Below, in pieces: positions 42,608-52,376 of a stretch of 64,000 nt of DNA. Made by a program: the position numbers and the translations under genes. The notes under the pieces are model-generated. The model saw only the letters and a program-made list of their open reading frames with translations. It was not told where the DNA came from and made no database searches. Source of the DNA: Cyanobacteriota bacterium (lineage in GTDB: Bacteria; Acidobacteriota; Vicinamibacteria; Vicinamibacterales; UBA2999); assembly GCA_019752015.1 (NCBI GenBank), contig JAIEMQ010000044.1, positions 124,001 through 188,000 on the forward strand, written 5' to 3'. Numbering within the stretch: position 1 is the first letter of the stretch; each line of letters opens with the position of its first letter.

Positions 42608-45513
42608 CGCTTCAACAACTCGTCGAGAGTGTGGACCTCGCCGTTCTTGATGACGGTCCGCACCTTCCTGGCATTCCTGATGTCGGCCAGCGGATCGTCC
42701 GTGACGATCGCGAGGTCGGCCAGCTTGCCCGGTTCGATCGATCCCAGGTTCGCGCCTTCGCCCAGCGCCTCGGCCGCGCGCAGCGTCGCGGTCTGAAGCA
42801 CTTCGAACGGCGTCAGTCCGCTCTGCTGAAAGATCTCGAGCTCGGTGTGGTACAGCAGCGCGTACGGGAAGATCGGCGAGTCGGTGCCGGCGATCACCAC
42901 GCCGCCACCCTTCACCACTTTGCGAACCAGCTCGCCCATCGGCTTCCAGACGTTCATCAGCCGATCGAAGTCCGACGACGGGATGTTCTTCGACAGCCGA
43001 TCCATGTCGCGCACGATTGATTCCGGAAACAACGCGCGGAATCTGTCGTCAATCCGCGACGGATCGCGCGCAAGCATCAGCGGGAAAGTGCCGGCGGTGA
43101 TGCCGATCGTCGGCGTGATCGTCATCTTCGACGCCGTGAGCAGGTCGACCACGTCCTGGTAGCTGCGATTGAGCTGCGACACCTTCGGTGAGTAGCCGCG
43201 GCGGCTGGTGCCGCGAATGTGCTCCACACCATCAGCGCCGGCCGCGGCCGCGGGGTATATCTCGTGAGACGTGACGGGCAGACCGTTGGCGTGCGCGAAG
43301 TCGATCACCTGTTTCTGCAGACGATCGTCGAGGCGCACGTAGGTCTTAATCAGGTCGTAACCAAGCTGCGTCGTTTTTGGCAGCTCCTGCGGCAATTGCC
43401 CGCCGCCGGCGAGCGGCACGCCGCCGGCGTAATAAATACGAGAGCCGTCAAACGGACCGCCGGTCGAGAACACTCGCGGACCGCGTCGAACACCTGACCC
43501 GATCGACTCCTTCATCTCGAGCGCTTCATAGCCGTCCGACGCGGGGTTGCGCACCGACGTGATGCCGTACGCCAGCCAGATGCGGCCGAGGCGTTCGCCG
43601 AAGTCCGGCGACAGGTGCGCGTGCATCTCGATCAATCCGGGCATCACGACGTCGTTGCCCGCATCGATCACGCGACCGGCATGCAGATCGCCGCGATGAT
43701 CCGCGACCTGCTCGATACGATTGTCGCGAATGACAATGTCGACGTTGGTACGCAGGGTGGCCGTCTTGCCGTCGAACATGCGGCCGGCGTGCACCACTGT
43801 GCGGCCTTGAGGAATGTTGGGCTGCCAGGTGAGATTCACGGGAACGTCGGTGACGCGATTGTCGACGACGTCAACGAGTTTCAGGCCGCGCGGAGTCTGA
43901 TACAGCAATCGCCGCGAGTCGGCGGCCCACGACGGGGCGTTGGCAAGCTCGTCGGAAATGCGCCGCGGTGCGGCAGTGACATCCCCGGTCGGCGTCGTGG
44001 GCATGACGTGCATCACGCCGTCCATGACGAATGCCATCTTCGATCCGTCGCGAGCCCAGACCGGGCCATCGTTCGTGCGCGTGCCGATCGAATGATGCTC
44101 GACGGGGTTCAGCTTCCTCGGCGCTCCACCTGTCGTGGACACCAGCATCAACTGATTGGTGCCTTCGCGGAACCGTGTTGAGTACGGCTGCAGCGTCGTG
44201 ACGGCGATCCAGCCTTCGGGCGCCCACGTCGGCCGTCCGGTTTCGAACGTCCGGCCGTGCACCGGTGCGGGACGGCCGGTGATCGCGAGCGCCCCGTCGC
44301 GATCGATGTAGGCAATCTCGTTGCCGCGCGGCGCCCACGACGCTTTCCTCGCGTCGGAGGCCACCTTCTTGTCCGCGCCGCTGGCAATGTCACGCACCCA
44401 GAGATCGGTCGTGCCGTCGCGATCGGACGAGAAGGCGATCGAACGGCCGTCCGGCGACCACGTGGGATCGACTTCGACGAACCGATCGTTCGTCAGCTTG
44501 CGAGCCGAACCACCGATCGGCATCAGCCACAAGTCACCGAGGGCGATGAACGCGACTTGCGTTCCGTCTGGAGAAATGATCGGCGACGTGATGCCCCGGA
44601 CCGGCTGCGCGCTGCGCGAATCGAAGTCGCGGACCAGCGTCTTGTAAGGTGTGCGCGTGAAGGAGATCGCCGCGGTGAACTCGATCGGCACGGCGTCGCC
44701 GCCCGCGATCCCCCGCGTCTTGATCTTGCCGTCTGCGGTGTAAAGGATTTCGGTCGGTGAAACCCAATGCGCGCGGAACGGGAAGACGTCCTCATCGCGC
44801 GTGATTTCCTTGCCGTCGATCAAGAGATTGCTGCGGTTGTTGGCGATGACGTTGAAGATCACTTTCGAGCCATCGGGCGACCACGACGGCGCTGACAGAG
44901 CTCCAGGCGCCGGCGCGATTGAACGCTCGCTCGCAGCCGCGGTGTCGATCGCCCAGATGCCGCGGCGATCCTCACGCTCGCTGACAAACGCGATCGTGGC
45001 GTTGACCGGCGAATACGCGGGGCCGTAGTCGTTGGCGGCGTTGTTCGTCAGTTGCCGGACGGCGCCGCCGGCCACGTCAAGATCGAAAATGTCGTAGTTG
45101 CCCGATCGATCCGACGAGAAGGCAATGCGAGTGCCGTCGCGCGACCATGACGGCTCGCGATCGTCGAACGGACCTGAAGTGAGCGCGCGCAGACCCGATC
45201 CGTCCGCGTTGATCACGTAGATGTGCCACACGCCGTCGGCGTAGCCCTGGAACGCGACGCGCCGGTTGTCCGGCGCCCACGCCGGCTGCCGCGCATCGAG
45301 GAATTCGTCGGTGATGCGCCTGGCCGGACCGCCGCTCGCCGGCAACGTCCAGAGACTGCCCTGCAGATCGATCACCAGCGTGCGGCCATCAGGCGACAGG
45401 GCCGCAGCCATGTTGGTGCCTTCACGCAGATTGATCAGAGTGGGCTTAACGGTGGGCGCGCGTTGCGATACCAGCGCGAGCGCGCCAAGGAGTGCGAATG
45501 CCGTGGTTTTCAT
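42604..45513 (-). CDS. Amidohydrolase with N-terminal TolB-like propeller, exported
   Basis: 969 residues. A signal peptide (1-19) is followed by many PD40/TolB-like blades (PAWAPDNRRVAFQG, EPSWSRDGTRIAFSSDRSG, DPTWSPDGRSIAFSSDRDG). The C-terminal part is an amidohydrolase barrel starting VIDAGNDVVMPGLIEMHAHL near residue 630, with VEHIRGTSRRG and AGTDSPIFPYALLYHTE as later metal-site motifs. This fusion is common in Acidobacteria and Bacteroidetes. It presumably hydrolyses C-N bonds of a periplasmic substrate (imidazolonepropionase or prolidase-like), but the substrate is unknown. 15 nt separate it from ypdA upstream, on the same strand. Confidence 0.88.
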   Translation of the reverse strand: MKTTAFALLGALALVSQRAPTVKPTLINLREGTNMAAALSPDGRTLVIDLQGSLWTLPASGGPARRITDEFLDARQPAWAPDNRRVAFQGYADGVWHIYVINADGSGLRALTSGPFDDREPSWSRDGTRIAFSSDRSGNYDIFDLDVAGGAVRQLTNNAANDYGPAYSPVNATIAFVSEREDRRGIWAIDTAAASERSIAPAPGALSAPSWSPDGSKVIFNVIANNRSNLLIDGKEITRDEDVFPFRAHWVSPTEILYTADGKIKTRGIAGGDAVPIEFTAAISFTRTPYKTLVRDFDSRSAQPVRGITSPIISPDGTQVAFIALGDLWLMPIGGSARKLTNDRFVEVDPTWSPDGRSIAFSSDRDGTTDLWVRDIASGADKKVASDARKASWAPRGNEIAYIDRDGALAITGRPAPVHGRTFETGRPTWAPEGWIAVTTLQPYSTRFREGTNQLMLVSTTGGAPRKLNPVEHHSIGTRTNDGPVWARDGSKMAFVMDGVMHVMPTTPTGDVTAAPRRISDELANAPSWAADSRRLLYQTPRGLKLVDVVDNRVTDVPVNLTWQPNIPQGRTVVHAGRMFDGKTATLRTNVDIVIRDNRIEQVADHRGDLHAGRVIDAGNDVVMPGLIEMHAHLSPDFGERLGRIWLAYGITSVRNPASDGYEALEMKESIGSGVRRGPRVFSTGGPFDGSRIYYAGGVPLAGGGQLPQELPKTTQLGYDLIKTYVRLDDRLQKQVIDFAHANGLPVTSHEIYPAAAAGADGVEHIRGTSRRGYSPKVSQLNRSYQDVVDLLTASKMTITPTIGITAGTFPLMLARDPSRIDDRFRALFPESIVRDMDRLSKNIPSSDFDRLMNVWKPMGELVRKVVKGGGVVIAGTDSPIFPYALLYHTELEIFQQSGLTPFEVLQTATLRAAEALGEGANLGSIEPGKLADLAIVTDDPLADIRNARKVRTVIKNGEVHTLDELLKR

Positions 45514-45528
45514 GCCACGGGAAAATTA

Positions 45529-46512
45529 CTACTGCTGTGCTCTTGATGCCAGCGTCTTTGCGATCACCTCGCCGTGGAATCGTCCGTTCTCGATGAACAC
45601 CGTGCCGGTGCGCTTCCCCGCCAGTTGCCCGCCGGCAACGAACAGTCCCGGCACGTTCGTCTCGTACGTATCGACGTTGTATTTCGGCGACTGCGTGTCT
45701 TCATGGATCTCGACGCCGATCTTTCGCATGAATTCCGGATCAGCGCGATATCCCGTCAGCAGCAGCACCGCTTCCGCGGGCAGCGTCACGCCCGTATCGA
45801 GCACGACTTCACTCGCACGAATCTCGACCACGTTGGCGTTGAAGTGCGCGGCGATCGACCCCTCGTTGACGCGGTTCTGAATGTCCGGCTTGACCCAGTA
45901 CTTCACTGACTCCCCGAACCCGGAGGATCGAATCACCATCGTCACGTGACCGCCGGCGCGATGAATCTCGAGCGCCGCTTCAACCGCCGAATTCTTGCCG
46001 CCGACGATGACGACGCGCTGACGCCAATGATGGTGTGCCTCTCGATAAAAATGCGAGACGTGCGGCAAATCCTCGCCGGGAACGTTGAGCATGTTCGGTT
46101 GCTCGTAATAGCCCAGGGCGAGGACGACATTCCGCGCTTCACGCGTCCGCGTGGCGCCGCGCGACGTGTGCGATTCGACAACGAAAGGCTGCCCGGGCCC
46201 GTCGGGCGGATGGACGGCGACGACCTTCTCGTAGAGAGAGACCTGTAACTGGAATGTGTCGACGACCTTGCGGTAATAGCGCAACGCTTCCGCCCGCGTC
46301 GGCTTGTCGAACGGCGTCGTCAACGGAATGCCGCCGATCTCCATGAGCTCAGGCGTCGTGAAAAACACCATGTTGATTGGAAACCGCGCAATCGCGTCCA
46401 CGAGCGAGCCCTGCTCGATGACCTGATAGTCGAGATTGAAGTGCTTGCAGGCAATGGCCGTGGCGAGCCCCGAGGGACCGGCGCCGACAATGATGACGTC
46501 ACGAACGGGCAT
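45529..46512 (-). CDS. ypdA: YpdA-family FAD/NAD(P)-dependent oxidoreductase
   Basis: 327 residues. FAD motif VIIVGAGPSGLATAIACKHF, then FPINMVFFTTPELMEIGGIP (typical of YpdA), NAD(P) motif RVVIVGGKNSAVEAALEIHR and the C-terminal FVAGGQLAGKRTGTVFIENG. YpdA proteins reduce bacillithiol disulfide, or are regulated thioredoxin-reductase-like enzymes lacking the CxxC disulfide, as here. This would fit a bacillithiol-using acidobacterium, though no bsh gene is in the window. Cytoplasmic. The divergent gap to the VWFA gene contains the W5 array. Confidence 0.9.
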   Translation of the reverse strand: MPVRDVIIVGAGPSGLATAIACKHFNLDYQVIEQGSLVDAIARFPINMVFFTTPELMEIGGIPLTTPFDKPTRAEALRYYRKVVDTFQLQVSLYEKVVAVHPPDGPGQPFVVESHTSRGATRTREARNVVLALGYYEQPNMLNVPGEDLPHVSHFYREAHHHWRQRVVIVGGKNSAVEAALEIHRAGGHVTMVIRSSGFGESVKYWVKPDIQNRVNEGSIAAHFNANVVEIRASEVVLDTGVTLPAEAVLLLTGYRADPEFMRKIGVEIHEDTQSPKYNVDTYETNVPGLFVAGGQLAGKRTGTVFIENGRFHGEVIAKTLASRAQQ

Positions 46513-46529
46513 GTCTCTCCGATTCTATC

Positions 46530-46700
46530 GGGGCTTGGGGCTTGGGGCTCGGGCTCGGGGCTTGGGGGTAAGATGCACCGATGCGCGAGCGAACACTCCT
46601 GCTTGTTGCGACGCTCCTGCTAAGCAGCACCCTCGCGAAGGGCCAGGCCCCAAGCCCCAAGCCCCAGGTCCCAAGCCCCAAGCCCCAGGCCCCAAGTCCC
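46530..46700. repeat. Word-repeat array W5 (GGGCTTGG / CCAAGCCC), inverted pair around a start codon
   Basis: The left block 46530-46568 is GGGGCTTGGGGCTTGGGGCT and so on; the right block 46642-46700 is the complementary CCCCAAGCCCCAAGCCCCAG and so on. The ATG (46581) and signal-peptide codons of the VWFA gene lie between them, and the right block encodes the linker after the signal peptide. Confidence 0.88.
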
Positions 46701-49421
46701 GTCTTCAGAGCCGGCGTTGAGCTGATTTCCGTCGACATCACCGCGCTCGACACGAACGGCCGGCCGGTCACCGATCTCACCGCCGCGGATCTTGAAGTCG
46801 AGATCGACGGCAGCAAGCGGCAGGTCTCGACAGTTGAATACATCCGCTCCGTCGATCCGCTTCGCGTCATCGGCGCGCCGGTCAAGGTCGTGGTCCCCGA
46901 CGAGACGTTCTCATCATCGAACGCGAAAGGCGCACCGCGCGGCCGCCTGATCGTGCTGCTGATCGATCAGGGCAATATCCGCACCGGCGCGGCGCGCAGC
47001 GCGATGAACAGCGCCAAGAAGTTCGTCGACACGCTGACCCGCGAGGACCGGGTCGCCGTGATGGCCGTCCCGGGACCCGGTGAGCTCGTCGACTTCACGA
47101 CCGATCACGACAAGGTCCGCGAAGCGCTGTTGCGTGTGGTCGGCACGGCCGGCGTGGTGAAGTCGCGTTTCAACCTGTCGATGACGGAAGCGATGGCGAT
47201 TTACCTGCACAGCAACGTCCAGATGGCGTCGGAGGTGATCCTGCGCGAGTGTGTCGGGGCGGCCGCGGCGCCGGAACTGGAACGCTGCGAGCGCGAGGTC
47301 GAGCAGGACTCGGCGGAGATCGTCAACGAGATCCGCCATCGCACGCAGGATTCGGTGCACGGCATGCGCGCGGTGCTGCAAGGCCTTGCGGCGTTCGAAG
47401 GACCAAAGTCGGTGATCCTGATCTCCGAAGGTCTGATCTTCGAAGGCCTCGGCTCGGAAGCCGATGACCTCGCCTCGATTGCCGCGGACGCGCGCGCCAC
47501 GCTCGACGTGCTGATGCTCGACGTGCCGATCTTCGACGCCTCGCAGTCGCGGCGGCCGACCACGCCGCGTGAAGATCGCAACCTGCAGGTCACCGGCCTC
47601 GAGCAGGTCGCGGGCGCGGCGCGCGGCGAGCTGTATCGCATCAATGTCAGCGCGGACTTCGCGTTCGATCGCATTTCGCGATCGATCGACGGTTACTACC
47701 TGCTCGGCGTCGAGTCGCGCCCCGACGATCGCAACGGCCGGCGCCATCGCATCGGCGTGAAGTCATTGCGGCGCGGCGTGACGATTCGCTCGCGCCGCAG
47801 CTTCGTGACGGCAATCTCCGCCCGCGCCACCACACCGGCCGACGCGGTCAGCCGCGCCATCAAGTCGCCGCTGCCGATCAACGATCTGCCGCTCAAGATC
47901 GCGACGTGGACCTACAAGGAGCCAGGCGGCAACAAGGTCCGCGTCCTGTTCGCCGCGGAAGTCGAGCGCCTCGTCGACCAATCACTCGACTACACCGTGG
48001 GCATCGCCGTCGTGAACAAGCATGGCCGCGGCGTCGCGCCGCCGGTGGAATTGAAGAAGCTCGTCGCCAAGGCCGGCGATCCCGGCACCGCGGTCTACTC
48101 CGGCATGCTGCAGGTCGACCCGGGGCAGTACCGCGTCATCCTCTCGATGGCCGACAGCGAAGGACGCGTCGGCAGCGTCGCGCGCAACGTGACGGCGTTC
48201 CAGATGGACGGCCCCGGCATCTCGATGGGCGATCTCGTCGTCGGCGGATTTGCCAGCGGCGAAAAGGCGGCGCTCGAACCGGCGATCGAGCCGATCGTCA
48301 GCGGCGCCATGGCGGTGTTGATGGAAGCGTATTCGACGTCGCCGGTCTCGGCGATCGACGCGACGCTCGAAATCCTGGTCAACGAGGACAGCGCGCCGCT
48401 CGCCACGGTGCCGATGCGGATCAGCGCGGGTCAATCCGCCGAGATCGCCACCGTCACCGCGCAGTTCAACACCACGGTGTTGCCGCCGGGCCGCTACCTC
48501 GCCCGCGGCGTGCTGCGGCAGGGCGGCAAGCCACAGGGCCACATGATCCGTCCGTTCCGAATCGTGGCGGACGCGTCGACCACCGCGGGCGGTACGGCCC
48601 CGGCCGCGATCATGCCACAAGAGGTCGCGATGGTGTTGCTCGGCGGCCTCTCGAACTTCGATCGCAAGGAGCTCCTGGCGCCGGCGATGCTGACGTCGAT
48701 GTTCGCGATCGCCGACGCGCGGGCGGCGGGCTCGAAGGCGGCCGTCAAGGAAGCACGCGGCGGCGATCTGGGCGGCGCCGCAATGACGGCGCTCGGCGAG
48801 AACGATCAGGTGCTCGCCTTGTTCCTCAAAGGACTCGAGCTCTACCAGGCCGGGCAGCTCGATCGCGCCGCTGTGCAGTTGCAGAACTCGATGCAGATGG
48901 CGCCGACGTTCGCGCCGCCGCGGCTGTTCCTCGGCGCGTCGCTCGCGGAAGCGAATAGACACAAGGAGGCCGCCGGCCTTTTACAGAGCGCGGCAACGTC
49001 TTTTGCCCAGCCTCCGGCGGGCGCGTCACCGAATGCGGCGATCGCTCGCATTGCGGGTGAGGAATGGATCAAGGCCGGCCAGCCGGCGCTGGCGATCACG
49101 CCGCTGGAGCTGGCGGTGCAACAGCCGAATGCCGATGCGCGCTCGAGGAAGACGCTGGGCATTGCCTACGTTCTCGCCGGCCGCGCCGGCGAGGCAGCGA
49201 CGGTGCTGTCCTCGTATCTCGAGACGAACGCGACCGACGGCGCTGCCCTGCTCGCCGCGATCTTCAGTACGTACGCTCGCCACCTCAATGGACCGCACGC
49301 CGCGTCGCTCGCCGCCGATCGCGCGAACGTCTCGAAGTGGTCGAAGGCATATGCATCAACAAAGGGCCCGATGCAGCCGCTCGCCGATGCATGGGTCAAA
49401 CACGTGCAGAGCCTGAAATAG
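46581..49421 (+). CDS. VWFA-related acidobacterial protein with TPR-like C terminus
   Basis: 946 residues with a signal peptide (RTLLLVATLLLSSTLAKGQ). A repeat-encoded linker (APSPKPQVPSPKPQAPSP) precedes the VWFA-related domain described from Acidobacteria: ELISVDITALDTNGRPVTDL, LEVEIDGSKRQVSTVEYI, then LIVLLIDQGNIRTGAARSAM and ILISEGLIFEG; the MIDAS is degenerate (DQGNIR). From about 740 a TPR-like helical part (LALFLKGLELYQAGQLDRAA) continues to the end. Probably a periplasmic or outer-membrane adhesion/assembly protein. It is followed after 11 nt by an S9 peptidase. The start codon and linker are framed by the inverted W5 blocks. Confidence 0.88.
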   Translation: MRERTLLLVATLLLSSTLAKGQAPSPKPQVPSPKPQAPSPVFRAGVELISVDITALDTNGRPVTDLTAADLEVEIDGSKRQVSTVEYIRSVDPLRVIGAPVKVVVPDETFSSSNAKGAPRGRLIVLLIDQGNIRTGAARSAMNSAKKFVDTLTREDRVAVMAVPGPGELVDFTTDHDKVREALLRVVGTAGVVKSRFNLSMTEAMAIYLHSNVQMASEVILRECVGAAAAPELERCEREVEQDSAEIVNEIRHRTQDSVHGMRAVLQGLAAFEGPKSVILISEGLIFEGLGSEADDLASIAADARATLDVLMLDVPIFDASQSRRPTTPREDRNLQVTGLEQVAGAARGELYRINVSADFAFDRISRSIDGYYLLGVESRPDDRNGRRHRIGVKSLRRGVTIRSRRSFVTAISARATTPADAVSRAIKSPLPINDLPLKIATWTYKEPGGNKVRVLFAAEVERLVDQSLDYTVGIAVVNKHGRGVAPPVELKKLVAKAGDPGTAVYSGMLQVDPGQYRVILSMADSEGRVGSVARNVTAFQMDGPGISMGDLVVGGFASGEKAALEPAIEPIVSGAMAVLMEAYSTSPVSAIDATLEILVNEDSAPLATVPMRISAGQSAEIATVTAQFNTTVLPPGRYLARGVLRQGGKPQGHMIRPFRIVADASTTAGGTAPAAIMPQEVAMVLLGGLSNFDRKELLAPAMLTSMFAIADARAAGSKAAVKEARGGDLGGAAMTALGENDQVLALFLKGLELYQAGQLDRAAVQLQNSMQMAPTFAPPRLFLGASLAEANRHKEAAGLLQSAATSFAQPPAGASPNAAIARIAGEEWIKAGQPALAITPLELAVQQPNADARSRKTLGIAYVLAGRAGEAATVLSSYLETNATDGAALLAAIFSTYARHLNGPHAASLAADRANVSKWSKAYASTKGPMQPLADAWVKHVQSLK

Positions 49422-49432
49422 GAGTCGAAGTA

Positions 49433-51547
49433 ATGATCCGAAGAGTTCTCATCGCGACGCTGATCATCAGCGCGACGGTTGCCGCGCCGCAGGCGGAAGA
49501 CAAACGGCTGATCACCGAGACCGATATCATGAAGTTCGTCTGGATTGCCGAGGGCCAGATCTCGCCGGACGGCAGGCAAGTGGCCTTCACACGCGTGGTG
49601 ATCAACGAGAGCAAGGACGACTACGAGACCTCACTCTGGCTCGTCGCCGCGGACGGCTCCGCCGCGCCGCGGCCGCTCACCGCCGGCACGCGCGACAGCA
49701 GCCCGCGCTGGTCCCCCGACGGCAAGACACTCGCGTTCGTGCGCTCGCCGGAAAAGGACGGCAAGCCGCAACCCGCGCAGCTCTTTGTGCTCGCGTTCGA
49801 TGGCGGCGAGGCACGGCCCGTCACCGATCTTGCCCGCGGCGCCGGCGCGCCGGCGTGGTCGCCGGACGGCCGGCGGATCGCCTTCAGCAGCTCGATGAAA
49901 GACGGCGACACCGCCACGCCCACGCCGCCGAAGAGCGACGTCCGCGTCATCACGAGCGCCGTGTATCGGGCCAACGGCGGCGGCTGGAACGATCCGGATC
50001 GCCCCTCGCATATCTGGGTCACCGACGTGAAAGCCGGCAACGAGATCGCCAAGGCGACGCAGCTGACGAGCGGCAAGTACTCGGAGGGCGGGCACGCGTG
50101 GGCGCCCGACGGCTCGAAGATCTATTTCGCGTCGACGCGCGTTGACGACCCGTACTACTTGCAGAGCGACTCCGACTTGTATTCGGTGCCGGCCACCGGC
50201 GGCAGCATCGTCAAAGTGGCAAGCATCAACGGCTCGATTGGCAATCCACGCCCATCACCGGACGGCAAATGGATTGCGTTCAGCGGCACGCTCTACGGCA
50301 CGCCTGAGCGATCGTACGATCAACCCGATCTGTTCGTCGCGGCGGCAGACGGCACCGGCACGCCGCGCAACCTCACCGACAAGTACGACTTCGATATCGG
50401 GGGCGGCATCGGCGGCGATCAGCGCGCGCCACGCGGCGGCGGGGCCGGCGGCGCCATCTGGTCGTCAGACGGCAAGTCGATCATCACCGTCGCGGGGGAA
50501 CAGGGCTCCGCGAACCTGGTGCGCATCGACGTCACGAGCGGCAGCGTCACGCCCGTCTACAAAGGCGCGCACACCGTCCAGGCCTACACCGCCACCCCGG
50601 ATGCGAAGACCATCGTCGCCGTGCGATCGACGGGCACGGAGATCAACGACCTGTTCGTGGTCGACACGGCCTCCAGCGCCAGCGCGCGCCAGATCACGCG
50701 CGTCAACGACGCCTTGTTCAAGACCATCAAGTTGATCGAGCCGGAAGAAGTCTCGTGGACCAGCTTCGACGGCAAGCGCATCCAGGGTTGGGTGCAGCAT
50801 CCGCCTGACTTCGACAAGTCGAAGACCTACCCGTTCGTGCTGCAGATCCACGGCGGCCCCCACTCCGCGTATGGCAATGTCTTCACGCACGAATTTCATT
50901 TCCTCGCGGCGAAGGGTTACGTGGTGCTTTATCCGAACCCGCGCGGCAGCAGCAATTACGGTCAGGACTTCGGCAACATCATCCAGTATCGATACCCGGG
51001 CGACGATTACAAGGATCTGATGGCCGGCGTGGACATGATGACCAAGCGCAGCTACATCGACAGCAAGCGCATGGGCGTGATCGGCGGCAGCGGCGGCGGA
51101 TTGCTGACCAACTGGACGATCACGCAGACCGATCGGTTCGCGGCAGCGGTCTCGCTCCGCTCGATCGCGGACTGGTCCGGCTTCTGGTACACCGCAGACT
51201 TCACGCTCTACACGCCGTCCTGGTTCCGCAAGGCGCCCTGGGAGGATCCCGCCGATTTCATGGCGCGGTCGCCCATCACTCACGTCGCGAAAGTGAAGAC
51301 GCCGTTGATGTTGATCGACGGTGATGACGATCTGCGGACGCCGCCGAGCGATGGCGGCGAAATGATGTTCCGCGCGTTGAAGTACTTGAAGGTTCCGACC
51401 GTGATGGTGCGCTTCCCCGGCGAAACGCACGAGCTCTCGCGATCGGGTAAGCCGAAGCATCGCGTCGAGCGGCTGCAGCACATCCTCGGGTGGTTTGATA
51501 AGTATCTGCAGGGAAAGAACGTCGGCACTTACGACGATCGACAGTAA
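49433..51547 (+). CDS. S9 family prolyl oligopeptidase, exported
   Basis: 704 residues from the ATG at 49433, preceded by GGAG at 49421-49424. Signal peptide 1-21. A beta-propeller of TolB-like blades (SPDGRQVAFTRV, SPRWSPDGKTLAFVRS, PAWSPDGRRIAFSSS) is followed by the alpha/beta hydrolase domain: VLQIHGGPHSAYG, the nucleophile near 553 in GVIGGSGGGLLTNW, Asp in LMLIDGDDDLRTPPSDG and His in FPGETHELSRSGKPKHR. The nucleophile elbow GGSGGG has Gly where Tyr is common. It would cleave peptides in the periplasm (S9C acylaminoacyl-peptidase-like). Confidence 0.92.
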   Translation: MIRRVLIATLIISATVAAPQAEDKRLITETDIMKFVWIAEGQISPDGRQVAFTRVVINESKDDYETSLWLVAADGSAAPRPLTAGTRDSSPRWSPDGKTLAFVRSPEKDGKPQPAQLFVLAFDGGEARPVTDLARGAGAPAWSPDGRRIAFSSSMKDGDTATPTPPKSDVRVITSAVYRANGGGWNDPDRPSHIWVTDVKAGNEIAKATQLTSGKYSEGGHAWAPDGSKIYFASTRVDDPYYLQSDSDLYSVPATGGSIVKVASINGSIGNPRPSPDGKWIAFSGTLYGTPERSYDQPDLFVAAADGTGTPRNLTDKYDFDIGGGIGGDQRAPRGGGAGGAIWSSDGKSIITVAGEQGSANLVRIDVTSGSVTPVYKGAHTVQAYTATPDAKTIVAVRSTGTEINDLFVVDTASSASARQITRVNDALFKTIKLIEPEEVSWTSFDGKRIQGWVQHPPDFDKSKTYPFVLQIHGGPHSAYGNVFTHEFHFLAAKGYVVLYPNPRGSSNYGQDFGNIIQYRYPGDDYKDLMAGVDMMTKRSYIDSKRMGVIGGSGGGLLTNWTITQTDRFAAAVSLRSIADWSGFWYTADFTLYTPSWFRKAPWEDPADFMARSPITHVAKVKTPLMLIDGDDDLRTPPSDGGEMMFRALKYLKVPTVMVRFPGETHELSRSGKPKHRVERLQHILGWFDKYLQGKNVGTYDDRQ

Positions 51548-51571
51548 GCTGGACCCTTGGCGGACAGACCG

Positions 51572-52372
51572 ATGCATCATCGCGGCTGGGCTCTATGGCT
51601 GGTGGTTGCGGCACTAGTGATACCGAACGGAACCCAGGCGGCGGAGACTGGCTTCCTGGATCGCGTGGTCACGTCGGGCGGCAGGAATCATCGATACCAG
51701 GTCTATGTGCCGGCGGAGTACGACTCGTCACGGCGATGGCCCGTCGTGTTGTGGCTTCACGGCGCGGGCACCCAGGGCTCCGACGGATTGTTGCCGACCG
51801 CGCGAGGCGTGGGTGATTACATCCGCCAGTACCGTGGTGATTTTCCAGCGATCGCGGTTTTTCCGCAGGCCCCACCGGGGCGCAACTGGATTGAATCCGA
51901 CGTCGAGGCGCTTGCCATCATGACGCTCGATCGGACGCTCGCCGAGTTCAGCGTTGATACCGACCGCATATCGGTGGTCGGTTATTCGATGGGTGCCGTC
52001 GGGGCCTACCGCATTGCGTCCCGATGGCCGGAACGGTTTGCGGCCCTGGTCGCAATTGCGGGACGAGCGGAAGTCAGCAAGCTATCGCCGCAACTGGAGC
52101 AGGCGGATCGAGAGCTACACCCTTACGTGAACGCCGCAGATCCATTTGCGGCGCTGGCCGACCAGCTGAAGCCGATGGCGGTCAGGTTGTTTCACGGAGA
52201 GAACGACTCGACAATCGAGGCCGAACAGTCGCGCAAATTGTTCGCGGCGCTGCAGCGAGCCGGCGCGCGAGATACCGAATTCGCGGGCGTCGACCACAAC
52301 GCCGCCCCGGACAAGGCGATCTTCGAGAGCGGACTGTTCCCGTGGCTGCTCGCGCAGAAACGCGGCGGCTGA
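51572..52372 (+). CDS. Exported alpha/beta hydrolase (esterase/depolymerase-like)
   Basis: 266 residues from ATG 51572; a TTG at 51557 is also in frame. Signal peptide WLVVAALVIPNGTQA. Fold motifs: RWPVVLWLHGAGTQG (oxyanion loop), the nucleophile elbow VVGYSMGAVGAYRIA (Ser about 139), Asp in RLFHGENDSTI and His in AGVDHNAAP. It resembles the secreted phospholipase/carboxylesterase and PHB-depolymerase group found next to peptidases. The substrate is unknown. It starts 24 nt after the S9 peptidase and may be cotranscribed. Confidence 0.85.
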   Translation: MHHRGWALWLVVAALVIPNGTQAAETGFLDRVVTSGGRNHRYQVYVPAEYDSSRRWPVVLWLHGAGTQGSDGLLPTARGVGDYIRQYRGDFPAIAVFPQAPPGRNWIESDVEALAIMTLDRTLAEFSVDTDRISVVGYSMGAVGAYRIASRWPERFAALVAIAGRAEVSKLSPQLEQADRELHPYVNAADPFAALADQLKPMAVRLFHGENDSTIEAEQSRKLFAALQRAGARDTEFAGVDHNAAPDKAIFESGLFPWLLAQKRGG

Positions 52373-52376
52373 AACC

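Noticed and set aside
49433-51547. Loss of the catalytic serine in the S9 peptidase because GGSYGG reads GGSGGG
   Set aside because: The Ser is retained, with plausible Asp and His partners; only the Tyr is replaced.
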